NCBI GenBank assembly: GCA_020226215.1
Contig: CM035234.1
Span: 67,171,823 to 67,235,822, forward strand
Length of the DNA: 64,000 bases
Direction of reading: 5' to 3'
From: Sindora glabra
Taxonomy: Eukaryota; Streptophyta; Magnoliopsida; Fabales; Fabaceae
Shown: one piece after another, positions 1 to 11,248 of the stretch
How the letters are laid out: each line of letters starts with the position of its first letter
How positions within the stretch are numbered: position 1 is the first letter of the stretch
Notes under the pieces: generated by a model
Databases searched by the model: none
What the model saw: the letters and a program-made list of their open reading frames with translations, nothing else
What the model was told of the DNA's origin: nothing
Translations under genes and position numbers: made by a program

Positions 1-771
1 CTGACTTCAAAAAGAACAAGAAAGGACAAACTGAAGAATTCATAATTCAACTGAAAGAAAAATTAATCTGTTCAAAATCATTTAAATTTTCAAATCATGT
101 GCGAATGAACCGTCCATAAATTTTCCAGAAAAATCAAACTGATCTGTAACAATCACAAATTTAATACAATTAAATAATAAAGTAATATTCCTCCTGCACA
201 TAAGACCAGGATTCAATATTTAATTGAGAGAAGAAACAAATCCAGAAAAAATTCAGAAAAGAAATCCCCATTTCATTAATTTTATGTACCAACATGGAAG
301 GAAAAATTGAAAATTTTATAAATTTGTCAAAATAATTAAAATTGCTCATAATCAGATTATTCATACATCAACATTGCTCTGATACCTATTGTTAAAAGTA
401 TGAATTAAAATTTTAAAATATATAATTGATCATAACAAAATTACTAGCATACCTGAAATATAATCTAATGAGGTCATGACTGATCTGAATGATGATAATG
501 AGTAGAATTGCAACCTACTTCGCCCCTTAAGTTATTCAGATAGAGAGAAAAGGGAGAGAAAATTTTAGGAGTGGAAATTGTTATTGTGCATGCTCAAATA
601 ATAATTCTGATCTCTCTATTTAAGATTAGACTTGTGATAGGAAATTATTGACTACTAAAGGACTGTAAGTTGGGACCTCTACCCATATGAAGTTGTGTAT
701 AATCTAACCTATCATAAATCATATACATTAAATCAGGGTCCGATCTGTTTTATGCTTAATGTTAAAATACA
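1..771 (-). mobile_element. Copia-type LTR retrotransposon, 5' end only (window-truncated)
   Basis: The element runs off the left edge of the window and is read on the minus strand. At 376-389 the minus strand reads a primer-binding site of the form GGTATCAGAGC, the classical plant Copia initiator-Met tRNA complement. It sits directly beside an LTR that begins TGTTAAAAG at 390. Positions 1-375 would then be the internal leader. I recognise no gag or pol protein in it. The far LTR end near 771 (..AAAATACA) is a guess, because the second LTR and the target duplication lie outside the window. Confidence 0.5.
390..771 (-). repeat. LTR of the truncated Copia element
   Basis: The LTR starts with TG immediately next to the tRNA-Met primer-binding site. 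The end at about 771 is chosen only because it finishes in CA and precedes featureless AT-rich DNA. This insertion lies where copy B of the glycosyltransferase has its promoter and start codon, so it may have removed the 5' end of copy A. Confidence 0.4.
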
Positions 772-1761
772 AAACTAATTACTTAAATAAATATTTCAAT
801 AATTGATTAATATTAATTCATATAATATTTCTAATAAAATTAATTATTTTATTTTTAAATACAGAAAAAAAAAACACATCGCAGTTTCAGTACCTGCATT
901 TACTCACCAGGCTTCAATTTTGGAATTCTTGAAGAGAATTGTACATCTTCACCATGATTTCCAAGTAACTTGCATCATCCCCACCATTGAATCTCCTCCC
1001 AAAGCCAACATATCCTTCCTCGAAACCCTTCCTTCAAACATAGAGTACATTTTTCTTCCCCCACTCAACTAGGATGATATACCAAAAGATGTTTATATCA
1101 CATTCAAGTTTCAGATTGCCATCTCTCGCTCAATGCCATCCGTATATGACGCATTAAAGACGCTAAATTCGAGTTCCCGGCTGGTTGCCGTAATTACAGA
1201 TCCGTTCGCTATTGAAGCACTTAACTTTGCTAAGGAGCACAACATACCTTCCTACGTTTATCTTCCTTATGCAGCTACGGTAGTTGCAACGTTCTTTCAT
1301 ATAGAGAAGCTGAATGAGACAATTTCTTGTAAATACAAGGACTTACCCGAACCCATTCGGGTTCCAGGTTGTGCGCCTTTTCATGGAAGAGACTTTCCGG
1401 ACCATCTTCAAGATCAATCTGGTGAAGCTCACAAGTTATTAATTTAACTCGTTAAACGGTGTCGTGTTGCAAATGATCTTTTGGTTAGTAGCTTTGTTGA
1501 AATGGAAGAAGTGGTTATAAAAGCTTTGCAAAAAGGAGTGTTTGGGAACCCGGACGTTTATGCGGTTGGACCCATTATATAAACTGGGTCAAGTAAACAG
1601 TTGAATGGATCAAAATGTTTGAGATGGTTGGACAATCAACCTCCTTACTCTGTCTTATATATTTCGTTTGGAAGGGAGTGACCCTTTCTCAAGAACAAGT
1701 CAATGAATTAGCTTTAGAATTGGAATTGAGTGGACAAAAATTTATATGGGTTTTTAGGGCA

Positions 1762-1766
1762 CCAAA
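1762..1766. repeat. 5-bp target-site duplication (left) of Copia in UGT copy A
   Basis: The sequence CCAAA precedes the LTR and recurs at 8425-8429 after the right LTR. Copy B has one CCAAA within the same codons (around 19942-19950). Confidence 0.95.
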
Positions 1767-2211
1767 TGAAAGAAATTTTAGGATTCACAAAATAATTTAA
1801 TATTTATATAACCATAAATTCATAAAGAGGAGTATAATAATTGCACAAATAAAATAAAGAGTTTTCGAATTACCTGACCCTCCTGCTGCATCCATGATGT
1901 TTAGTTGTAAGATATGTTAGATCACTGCCCACTCTTCCTCAGCTAAGTCTGAGAGAGAATATTAGGAATTACAAATTGCAATGTGATGGGAGACTGCAGC
2001 TCACTTTATAAGGAGGTGGGTAGGGATTCTAACCCTAACTTAATTAGAATTAATTGGCCCATCACAATTAATATAGAATAAGGTATATGCACACACTTTA
2101 GAGTTTTAATATAACACAAAGTCTAGGCATTATTATTATATTAATGACATTGAATTTATATTTAATTCAAATACATATTAAAATATGTTAGTCCACAAAA
2201 TTTATTTTACA
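1767..2211 (-). repeat. Copia LTR (3' LTR in element orientation)
   Basis: This 445-bp LTR begins TG and ends CA on the plus strand. It matches 7980-8424 without net length difference. The polypurine tract directly adjoins its inner edge. Confidence 0.95.
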
Positions 2212-2225
2212 ATCTCCCACTTGGA
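2212..2225 (-). other. Polypurine tract of the Copia element
   Basis: The minus strand reads CCAAGTGGGAGAT directly before the LTR start TGTAAAATAAA. This is the usual Copia second-strand primer. Confidence 0.85.
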
Positions 2226-2611
2226 CAATCACATTTTAATACATAATTTTGAATTACAATATGTGGCCACAATTAAACAATGCCATTAATATAATTCATA
2301 CCATTACAACCATTGGTCAAATATGAGATTTCATTAAATGCATACATGATCATCCGATAGGGTTGAAAAGATATACATATATGAAATACTCATTCCAAAA
2401 GACCAAACAATATAAAATGTGTGCATAATCGAAATATATAAAATGATCCATGCATCTGCCCAAGATGCTTTATAATAGTTTGAGACAGAGTTTTACTATC
2501 TCCTTATATTACTATAATTCAAAAAGTGCACTTTATAACATAATAAAATGGCAATATTATAAAATCTTGAGATCAACATAATTTCAGTTTCAAAATACAC
2601 AAGTACTCCTA

Positions 2612-5600
2612 CTAACCCAAAACATCAAAAGATTCAATAAGGCCTATATTTAATACATGTCTTTTAAATATTCCTACAGCAAGGCCTTTGGTTAATGGGT
2701 CTGTAAGCATACAATTTGTTAAAATATGCTCAATATGAGTAAGATGCTCGTGTGTCTTCTCTCTCACAAATTGATATTTCACATCAAAGTGCTTTGTACG
2801 AGCAGAACTTTTATTATTTTAAGATAAGCTAACAGCAGCAGTATTGTTGCAATAAATGGTTAAGGGTTTCAAAATGCTTTCAACTAAGCAGAATTTAGAG
2901 ATAAAATTCCTTAACCATATAACCTCTCGAGTGGCTTCATAACAAACGACATACTTTGCTTCTATAGTGGAGGTTGCTGTTAAAGTTTGTTTGACACTTT
3001 TCCATGATACAGCTCCTCCTGCAAGCATAAAGATATATCCAGATATTAATTTCTTATCATCTAGACAACTAGCAAAGTTAGAGTCTGAATAACTTATACA
3101 AATCAGATCACTGGATCTTCTATAAGTTAACATATAATTCTTTGTACCTTGTAGGTACCTCATGACTTTCTTTACTGCTATCCAGTGTCTTTGACCAAGA
3201 TTACTTAGGTACCTTCCAAGCACACTAATTATAAAAGCAATATCTGGGCATGTACACACCTAGGCATACATCAGGCTACCAACAGCGGAAGTATACGGGA
3301 CCATACTCATTTTAGATTTCTCATCATCATTTTGAGGACACTGGGCTTTGAAAAATACTTCACCCTTTTGAATGGATGTAGCACTATGCGAGCATGAAAC
3401 CATGTTAAATCTTTGAAGCACTTTATCTATATATGCTTTTTGAGACAAACTAAGCAAACCCTGGGATCTGTCACGATGGATCTCTATGCCAAGCACAAAA
3501 GATGCATTTTCAAGATCCTTCATATCAAAATTCTGTGACAATGCTAATTTTGTCTCGTTCAAAAGATTTATATCATTACTCGCAAGGAGAATGTTGTCAA
3601 CATACAACACAAGGATCATAAAATTGCTCACACTCATCATATAATAGATGCACTGATCCACTGCATTCTCCTTAAATCCAAGAGAAGACACAATCTCATG
3701 AAATTTAAGATACCATTGTCTGAATGCTTGTTTTAGGCCATATATCGACTTATTCAACTTATACATTAAGTGCTCTTTTCCATTCTCTTGGAAACGATTT
3801 AGTTGTTTTATATAAACTGTCTCTGACAGATCACCATTAAGGAAGGAAGTCTTCACATCCATTTGATGTAGCTTGAGATCAAGATGAGCTACCAAAGCCG
3901 TTATAACTCGAAATGAGTCTTTGGTCGAGACTGGTGAGAAGGTCTCCTTATAATCAATTCCTTCCTTTTGTGTGTAACCCTTAGCTACTAATTTGGCCTT
4001 GTATCATTCAATTTCACCTTTAGCAGTCCATTTGGTTTTAAAAATCCACTTGCACCTAACTGGTTTACATCCTTCAGGTAGTTCCACCAAATCCCATACA
4101 TTATTCTTGTACATTGAATTTATTTCATCCTCCATGGCATGAATCTGTTCAGAGGAATTAGAACTCAAAATAGCTTCTGAAAAGCTAATAGGATCAGAAT
4201 CATCATTTACATCAAACTCATGTTCTTGCAAATGAATGATGTAATCATTTGAAATTGCCTGGTGCCAAGTTCTTTGTGATCTTCTCAGGGGAACTTCCAC
4301 AATTTCTTCATTTAGTTCATTCACCAGTTGGATCGGTTCAATTATGGGTTGGACTGGATCAATTTGTGGTTCTATGTGAGATGGTTCTTTAGAAGGTATT
4401 ATCAGAGGAATGACACTTTGCTTATCAAGTGTTTGAGAGACATTGCATTGTTCTTCTCCTAGGAAGATCTGAAGTGATTTTCTCCCACTGTCCAAATCAT
4501 CCTCGAAGTAGACAGCACGATCAGTTTCAACAACTTTCAATGAATGAGATGGGTAATAAAACCTACTTCCTCTTGAACCAATGCAATAGCCAATGAAATA
4601 CTCACTAACTATTCTTGATTCAAGCTTCTTAGTATGTGGGTTATAAGGTCTAACTTTAGCTTTGCATCCCCAAACATGAAAATGTTTCAGGCTAGGTTTC
4701 TTACCATACATTAGCTCATATGGGGTCTTTGGTATAAATTTACTCGGAACTTGATTTAGCACATACGCAACAGTTCTTAAAGCATCACCCCATAAAAATT
4801 TTGGTAAAGTGGAATGAGTCATCATATATTGTACCATTGTACCATCTCTATGAGTGTTCTATTCCTCCACTCTATGACTCCATTCTGCTCTGACGTGTTA
4901 AGCATATTGTAACTAGCTTCTATTCCACACTTTTGCAAATATTTTGCAAAAGGATCAGGGTTTCTTCCAGTTTTATCATATCTGCCATAAAATTCACCAC
5001 CTCTGTCTGAGTGCACACATTTGATTTTCTTTCCCGGCTTCAGTTCAATTGTAGCCTTGAACCTTTTGAAGGCTTCTAATGCTTTAGACTTTTCTGAAAG
5101 AAGTTCTACCCATCCAAATCTCGAATAATCATCAGTGAAGGTGATAAAATACTTTAAACCTCCCAATGCACTAGGTGAGATGGACCTACATACATCAGTA
5201 TGGATTAACTCCAAAATACTTTCTTTCCTCATCCTTTTCCCTTTTCTAACTGTAGCTGTTAGTTTTCCTTTGATGCAGTTTACATAGAAGCTGAAATCTA
5301 AGAAGTCAAGATTAGGTAAAACTCCTTCTTTTACTAATCGTTCCATTCTTTCTTTGGAAATGTAGCTTAATCTTCTATGCCAAAGCATTAAAGAGGTTTC
5401 ATTTAACCTTGGTCTTTTATTTCTACAACTAAGTTAATGGAATTTTCAAAAACATTATCCAAATCAATTTTATATAAGTTATTATTCAAAGTACCAGTTC
5501 CAACAACACAGGAGTCGTAATATAACTTAAAATTATAATTTCCAAATAAATATGAATATCCATCTTGGTCTAAACAAGTAATAGAAATCAAATTCCTTTT

Positions 5601-6595
5601 CATGGAAGGTACAAAATAACATTTTTTCAATTGTAAAATATGACCAGTAGATAGATGTAAAGAAATGAATCTTATGTGTTGAACTTGTATTTTGTTTCCA
5701 TTTCCTAATCTCAAAGTTGTTTCACCCTCACTTGGTCTCCTCAGTTTTCTCAGCACTTTTCTTCTTCTTTTTAAGCTATTTCTTAAATTTGAAACAATCT
5801 ACCTTTTTGTGCCCATACTTTTTACAGAATTTATAGTTTCCTTTAAACATGGCTTTCTTTGGCTTATGCTGTTGTTCCCTCACATCATTCTTCTTCCTTT
5901 CATGATTGGATTTCCCCTTATTATCCTTTTGGAATGGCCTATTTGCTTGTCTAGAACTCGAACCATGAGAGACGAAATTCGCCACTTGCATCTTTGTCTT
6001 CTTCATATCCTCTTCTGCTTGAGTCACTATAGAAATCATCTCATTAATGGTTCATTCTCCTTTCTGAGTATTGTAAGATATTTTCATCACATCAAATTAA
6101 GGAGGAAGTGACTCCAGAGCTCGCCAAATCAAGTAACTATCTCCCAAATCGACATTCATGCTCTTCAATCGACTGTAATAATGCACCAGTTTCATTATAT
6201 GCTCCCGATCACTACTCACTCCATCATACATAGTCTTCTCCAACAAGGACAAATAATGTCCTTTTTCAGCTTTATCAAACTTAACATATTTTTTAGCCAC
6301 TGAATCCATGAATGTTTTCGCCTTCTGACTATTAGGAATACTTTGCCTAATGGTCTTATCCATAGTATACTGTATCACCATCAGACAGACTCTATTAGAA
6401 TGGGTCCATTTTTTATGATGTGCCCTTTGAGCAGGAGTTGACTCCTCATTGATTTCCGGCTTCTCTTCATGCAAAGCTAGATCAAGGTTTAAGATTGCTA
6501 GATACAGTTTCAAGGATTTCACCTAGTCCTCATGATTGGTCTCATTTAAAGTTTTCACAAAGGTCAGTTGTATAGGAACAGAAGCTGAGGAAAAT
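2612..6595 (-). pseudogene. Copia gag-pol polyprotein, decayed
   Basis: In minus-strand order I read gag (about 6595-6050), a CCHC zinc knuckle (about 5840-5799), pre-integrase plus integrase (5388-4700), reverse transcriptase (about 4100-3260) and RNase H (3259 to the stop near 2612). The integrase acidic residues are recognisable in HTDV, HSDRGG and the EQNG..E segment. Lesions are numerous. The first knuckle Cys is Tyr. The protease segment that should hold the D-T/S-G active site is absent between the knuckle and LRLGNGNKIQV. The reverse-transcriptase YVDD reads YVDN (codon 3593-3595). Nonsense codons occur near 6097, 6051, 4001, 3257 and 2819. A short tandem duplication of TGGTACAA near 4830-4845 shifts the frame, and a second shift lies near 5395. 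The element cannot supply its own proteins. Confidence 0.95.
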
Positions 6596-7962
6596 TATTA
6601 AAATTTATGAAATAATCATAAATTACCAACATAGCATGTTTGAACAATATTCATGCTTAAATTTTTCTCAAAATATGCAACTATTTACGATATAATGCTA
6701 TGATACTTAGTACCAATGGGGTATAAGTATTGTAACATAATACAAGAACAATATGCTAAAATCCTAAATCCTAACACCGATAGGATATTTAAAATTTTAG
6801 AAATTTAACATACAATTCTAGCACTCATGTTATCATCTACTAACTATACTAATAGAATTATACCGATAGGGTAATTTTTTCATTAATATAATACTCTCCT
6901 TATTTTATTATTCCATAATTAAATTATCATAACAGTAATTTAATTAACCATATTACATAAAATAATACAGAAATTTTATGTAATTAACCCACGATAGGTG
7001 AGTATAATTATATAAAATTTAAAGGTAAAATATGAGCAATTATAATCTTTGTATAAATTAAATAATTAACTGCATATTAAAGACAAAATTATGAAAATAT
7101 GCATATAGTATGTAAATCATTCAAAAAAAATTTGTACAGTATACAATTATACAAAGATTAATACTAAGATTTTAGGCCAAAATTCAATTAATTTAATACC
7201 TAAAAATTAAATAAAATAAAATAAAAATAATGAAAAATATTTTATTTTCAAAAAATTAAAAAAATTACCAAAAACAAGCTCAAAAAGTAGAGCCTAAACA
7301 TATATTTTGAATTATATATATATATATATATATAAAGTTTCAAACTGCACGCCTGAGATATATCTACCCGGAGATATATATATCTTTAATTCATTTTATA
7401 TATATCTATCCTAAGATATCAAAATAGAAGGGCAGCACGAGATTCAAGGCCAGCATATTAAAGAACCTAGATGTTTTTTCAAGGGAAAAAGAAAAAAATA
7501 AATCCATTTAATATAAAAGTCAGGGAATCAGGTTTCATGATGGATATACATGTGTATGAACAGTAATTCAAACATTTGTCAAGAACAAATCATTCAACAT
7601 AAACCTATGTTAGGGAGCTATGTTTCATTATATATATATATATATAGCCACATACAAATGGAAAATTCAAACACTGGCCGAAACATTCCAGTACTTGTCG
7701 AAACTAGTAAAAAACCTTTATGTAAATCTAAAACAAAGTGCTAAACATTATATATTTCTCACACAATTTCATACGATAAATTAGGATTTCTAATTCAACA
7801 ACATGCTGATTAAAATAAATAATGAACAATAAATTCAAAAATAATATTGCCATAATTTTATTTTGGCATATTATGGTTAGAAACATACAAAGGATTTATA
7901 CTGGATAAAATATAAAACAGCACAATGCAATTTATGCAATTTGACTCATTAATATGGATTTT
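6596..7962 (-). other. Non-coding leader of the Copia element
   Basis: About 1.4 kb of AT-rich DNA lies between the primer-binding site and gag. It contains TA microsatellites at about 7312-7334 and 7628-7647, and several short CCGATAGG-type motifs near 6780-6870. I see no protein-coding segment. Confidence 0.6.
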
Positions 7963-7979
7963 CTAACTCTAATACCAAT
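7963..7979 (-). other. tRNA primer-binding site of the Copia element
   Basis: The minus strand reads TTGGTATTAGAGTTAG directly after the 5' LTR. This is a two- to three-base variant of the initiator-Met complement TGGTATCAGAGC. Confidence 0.8.
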
Positions 7980-8424
7980 TGTAAGAAATTTTAGGATTCA
8001 CAAAATAATTTAATATTTATATAATCATAAATCCATAAAGAGGAGTACAATAATTGCACAAATAAAATAAAGAGTTTTTGAATTACCTGACCCTCTTGCT
8101 GCATCCATGATGTTTAATTGTAAGATAGGCTAGATCATTGCCCACTCTTCCTCAGCTGAGTCTCAGAGAGAATATTGGGAATTACAAACTGCAATGTGAT
8201 AGGAGACTGCAGCTCACCTTATAAGGAGGTGGGTAGGGATTCTAACCCTAACTCAACTAGGATTAATTAGCCCATCACAATTAATCTAGAATAGGGTATA
8301 TGTACACACTTTAGAGTTTTAATATAACACAAAGTCTAAGCATTATTATTATATTAATGATATTGAATTAATATTTAATTCAAATACATATTAAAATGTG
8401 TTAGTTCACAAAATTTATTTTACA
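7980..8424 (-). repeat. Copia LTR (5' LTR in element orientation)
   Basis: This LTR is 445 bp and pairs with 1767-2211. It begins TGTAAG and ends TTTTACA on the plus strand, followed at once by the CCAAA target duplication and the remaining glycosyltransferase coding sequence. Confidence 0.95.
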
Positions 8425-8931
8425 CCAAATGTAGTACCGAGTGCAGATTATCTTAGTGCTTCAAAGGAAGATCCTTTACAGTTTTTACCAATTGGGTTCT
8501 TGGAGTGAACAAGAGATCAAGGCTTGGTAATTCCTTCGTGGGCCCCACAAATTGAAATTCTTGGCCACAATTCTATTGGTGGATTCATTTCCCATTATGG
8601 TTGGAATTCAACACTTGAAAGCATTGTTCATGGGGTACCAATAATAGCTTGGCCCCTATTTGCCGAACAAAAAATTAATGCAATTTTTCTATCTGATGGC
8701 TTGAAATTGGCACTTAAGCCAAAAGTGAATGAAAGCGGCTTAGTGGAAAAAGAGGAAATTGCTAAAGTGATAAATAATTTATTGGAGGGCGAGGAAGGTA
8801 ACGAAATTCGCGAAAGAGCGAAGAAGCTAAAAGATGCTACTGCTGATGCAATAAAAGAAAATGGATCCTCTAAGACGACCTTATTTGATTTAGGAGTCCA
8901 ATGGAAAAATAACTGACCTGAGTTAGGGTAG

Positions 8932-9138
8932 GGTCCTTTTGTGCTTGTTACACTTTGATTCATCTTTTAAGCTATAAAATAAGGATGTTGTAATTTGGAA
9001 GTAAAGCATTGTCTTTGGAAGACACAGATGCAGATAAAATAACAGATGTGGCACAAATTTTTTTTCTTGTTTTGCATTGTTCATGAAGCCGCTGAAAAGA
9101 TTTCTTACTTATTTTCTAATGATACGATGGGTCTTGAT
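8932..9138 (+). repeat. 3' flank of UGT copy A, part 1 of the tandem duplication
   Basis: This non-coding stretch matches 20449-20657 downstream of copy B and would include the 3' UTR. Homology breaks at GTCTTGAT (9131-9138), the hAT target site. It resumes at 14829. Confidence 0.85.
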
Positions 9139-9150
9139 CATGGATTTAAA
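9139..9150 (+). repeat. hAT left terminal inverted repeat
   Basis: CATGGATTTAAA pairs with the complement of 14809-14820 at 11 of 12 positions. It is preceded directly by the 8-bp duplication GTCTTGAT. Confidence 0.9.
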
Positions 9151-9879
9151 AAATGGATCGTTACACAAAAAATGGCCACAAAATTGCAGTTGTGGAAGGA
9201 ACCGCATCCGAAATTTGCCAATTTTGTGGTATGATTGTAATTCACATGCTTTGCGGTCGATAACGGCGATACAAAATGGTGTTACGGTCTGATGTGGCAA
9301 TAACGGACCGCATCTCCGCATTTTACCGCAACCCATTCTATCATTTCAAACTTTAGATTTTGGTACCGAAAAGAAGCAAAAAAGAAGAACAAGGAAGGAA
9401 TCTATTTAAAAACACAGTGATGACAGTACAAACAACACAGGAGAGATTCTTCAACCATCCATTATTGATGTTTAATAAACATAAAAAAAAGAAATTGAAA
9501 CTTAAAAAGCAGAAGAAAAGAACTAAAGAAGCAAACTCAATCTCAAACAAAAATTAAAAACCTGAAAAGTCGAACGACAGATCTGCAGATTAACCCTCTG
9601 AACGGCAAACGCAAACCCGACTCAAATCCCACCATCTAACGATTCCAATGCTCGTATTGCATATCATCTCCTTTTCTGGGCAACGCCGCAACAGTAAGTA
9701 AATTTTTTAATTTGATCCTTCTTTCTTCTTTCTAAAAAAAAAATAGAGTTAGAAATGTAGATGAGCGTGGTGTGATTCATGAAAATTTGGTAAGGGGAGG
9801 GGGCTATGATTTTTCCAAAAGATTGAAGAGAAACACAGACTGATTTTTTTAGAAGAAAATCAAACAGAAAATGCAAATG

Positions 9880-10200
9880 AGGCTGTTATTTTTTTGATTT
9901 TTTAGAGAAACCTAAAGGAGCTTTCTGATTTTTCTAGAAAATTGAAGAGAAACAGAGATGAGTGATGAGTTTTCTGAATAGAAATAGAGATCTGAAGAGA
10001 AATAAAGATGAGTTTTTTATTTTCTAGAAAAAGAGAAACGGAGATGAAATCGAAGAGAACCAGAGATGACTGATGGGTTTTCTTATGAGTTTTCTAGAAA
10101 ACTGAACAGAGGCAGAGATAAATTTTCTAATTTTTTAGAAAACCTAAGAAAAGTGCAAAACTGCAAATGATTTGTGTGGGACTCTGATTTTTCTAGAAAT
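9880..10200 (+). repeat. GA-rich imperfect repeats in the hAT 5' region
   Basis: Several irregular copies of a unit resembling TTTCTAGAAAA..TGAAGAGAAACAGAGATGA occur in a row. They look like untranslated leader or regulatory repeats of the transposon. Confidence 0.55.
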
Positions 10201-10249
10201 TGTAAGCATTTATGTGTTTGTTAAGGGTGTGATGTGGGATTAGACTATT

Positions 10250-11005
10250 AATTAGGTTAATAACTAATTATTATTAATTGATATATTAATAGAAAGATAT
10301 TAGGATTAATTTTAGATATAATATGATTATCTTAAATTCTTAATAGATAATAATCATTAATTGATTAGGTTAATAAATAATTATTGTTAGTTGATTAAGT
10401 TAATTCAAGAATAGTATAATTTAAAATTTTCTTAATTATTAATTAATTAGGTTAATAACTAATTATTATTAATTAATATATTTATAGAAAGATATTAGGA
10501 TTAATTTCAGATATAATATGATTATCTTAAATTCTTAATAGATAATAATTGTTAATTGATTAGGTTAATAAATAATTATTGTTAATTGATTAAGTTAATT
10601 TAGGAATAGTATAATTTAAAATTTTTCTTAATTATTAATTAATTAGGTTAATAACTAATTATTATTAATTGATATATTTATAGAAAGATATTAGGATTAA
10701 TTTCAGATATAATATGATTATCTTAAATTCTTAATAGATAATAATTATTAATTGATTAGGTTAATAAATAATTATTGTTAATTGATTAAGTTAATTTAGG
10801 AATAGTATAATTTAAAATTTTTCTTAATTATTAATTAATTAGGTTCATAACTAATTATTATCATTTGATATATTTATAGAAAGATATTAGGATTAATTTT
10901 AGATATAATATGATTATCTTAAATTCTTAGTAAATAATAATTATTAATTGATTAGGTTAATATATAATTATTGTTAATTGATTAAGTTAATTGACTAGGA
11001 TAATC
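10250..11005 (+). repeat. Four tandem copies of a 196-bp AT-rich repeat
   Basis: The marker GGTTAATAACTAATTATTA (GGTTCATAA in the last unit) recurs at 10255, 10450, 10646 and 10842, giving periods of 195, 196 and 196 bp. Each unit also contains two related TTAATTGATTAGGTTAATAA-type sub-motifs. The array lies inside the hAT element between the left end and the transposase start. Confidence 0.9.
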
Positions 11006-11248
11006 CAAAAATTAAAGAGGTGGAATGTCTTCACATATTCTTCTTTTTTAAAAAAGATCTCAAAATAAATTAAAAAACAAAATGAAAAATTAGAATATAT
11101 AGAAAGCAATTCAATAATGAAAATGTTATTATCATTAATTTCTTTTATATATAAACATTTCATAAATAGTATTTATTTTTATCATTATCATTACTATTAT
11201 CGTAAAATACTTTCATTAATTAATTATTGATATTTTTTTTAAACAGAT

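Larger units (their letters stand above)
1767..8424 (-). mobile_element. Complete Copia LTR retrotransposon inserted in UGT copy A
   Basis: Two 445-bp LTRs (1767-2211 and 7980-8424) bound a 6.66-kb element. It is flanked by the perfect 5-bp target duplication CCAAA (1762-1766 and 8425-8429). The uninterrupted copy B has a single CCAAA at the matching codons, which proves the insertion point. In element orientation (minus strand) the order is 5' LTR, primer-binding site, about 1.4 kb leader, gag, integrase, reverse transcriptase, RNase H, polypurine tract, 3' LTR. Integrase before reverse transcriptase is diagnostic of Copia. By manual count the LTRs differ at about 28 of 445 positions, mostly transitions, so the insertion is not recent. 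Confidence 0.96.
862..8931 (+). pseudogene. UGT72-like UDP-glycosyltransferase, copy A (disrupted)
   Basis: This is a relic of a family-1 plant UDP-glycosyltransferase, which would have been a cytosolic enzyme moving sugar from a UDP-sugar to a small phenolic-type acceptor. Coding homology runs 862-1766 and resumes at 8425-8931 after the Copia insertion. It aligns codon by codon with copy B at 19033-20448. The start ATG is missing. Nonsense codons lie at 1070-1072, 1445-1447, 1580-1582, 8506-8508 and 8914-8916. A 1-nt deletion near 1675 shifts the frame. The C-terminal PSPG box (from 8539) keeps its first Trp (WAPQ) but the HCGW motif reads HYGW. The UGT72 placement comes from overall likeness to hydroquinone glucosyltransferase-like proteins and is less certain than the GT1 family call. 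Confidence 0.92.

Noticed and set aside
170..364. 64-codon open frame on the minus strand
   Set aside because: It lies in the leader of the truncated Copia element, has no family resemblance and is AT-driven.
9353..9557. Overlapping open frames on both strands near 9360-9550
   Set aside because: They are Lys/Phe-rich products of purine-rich sequence inside the hAT leader, without a domain.
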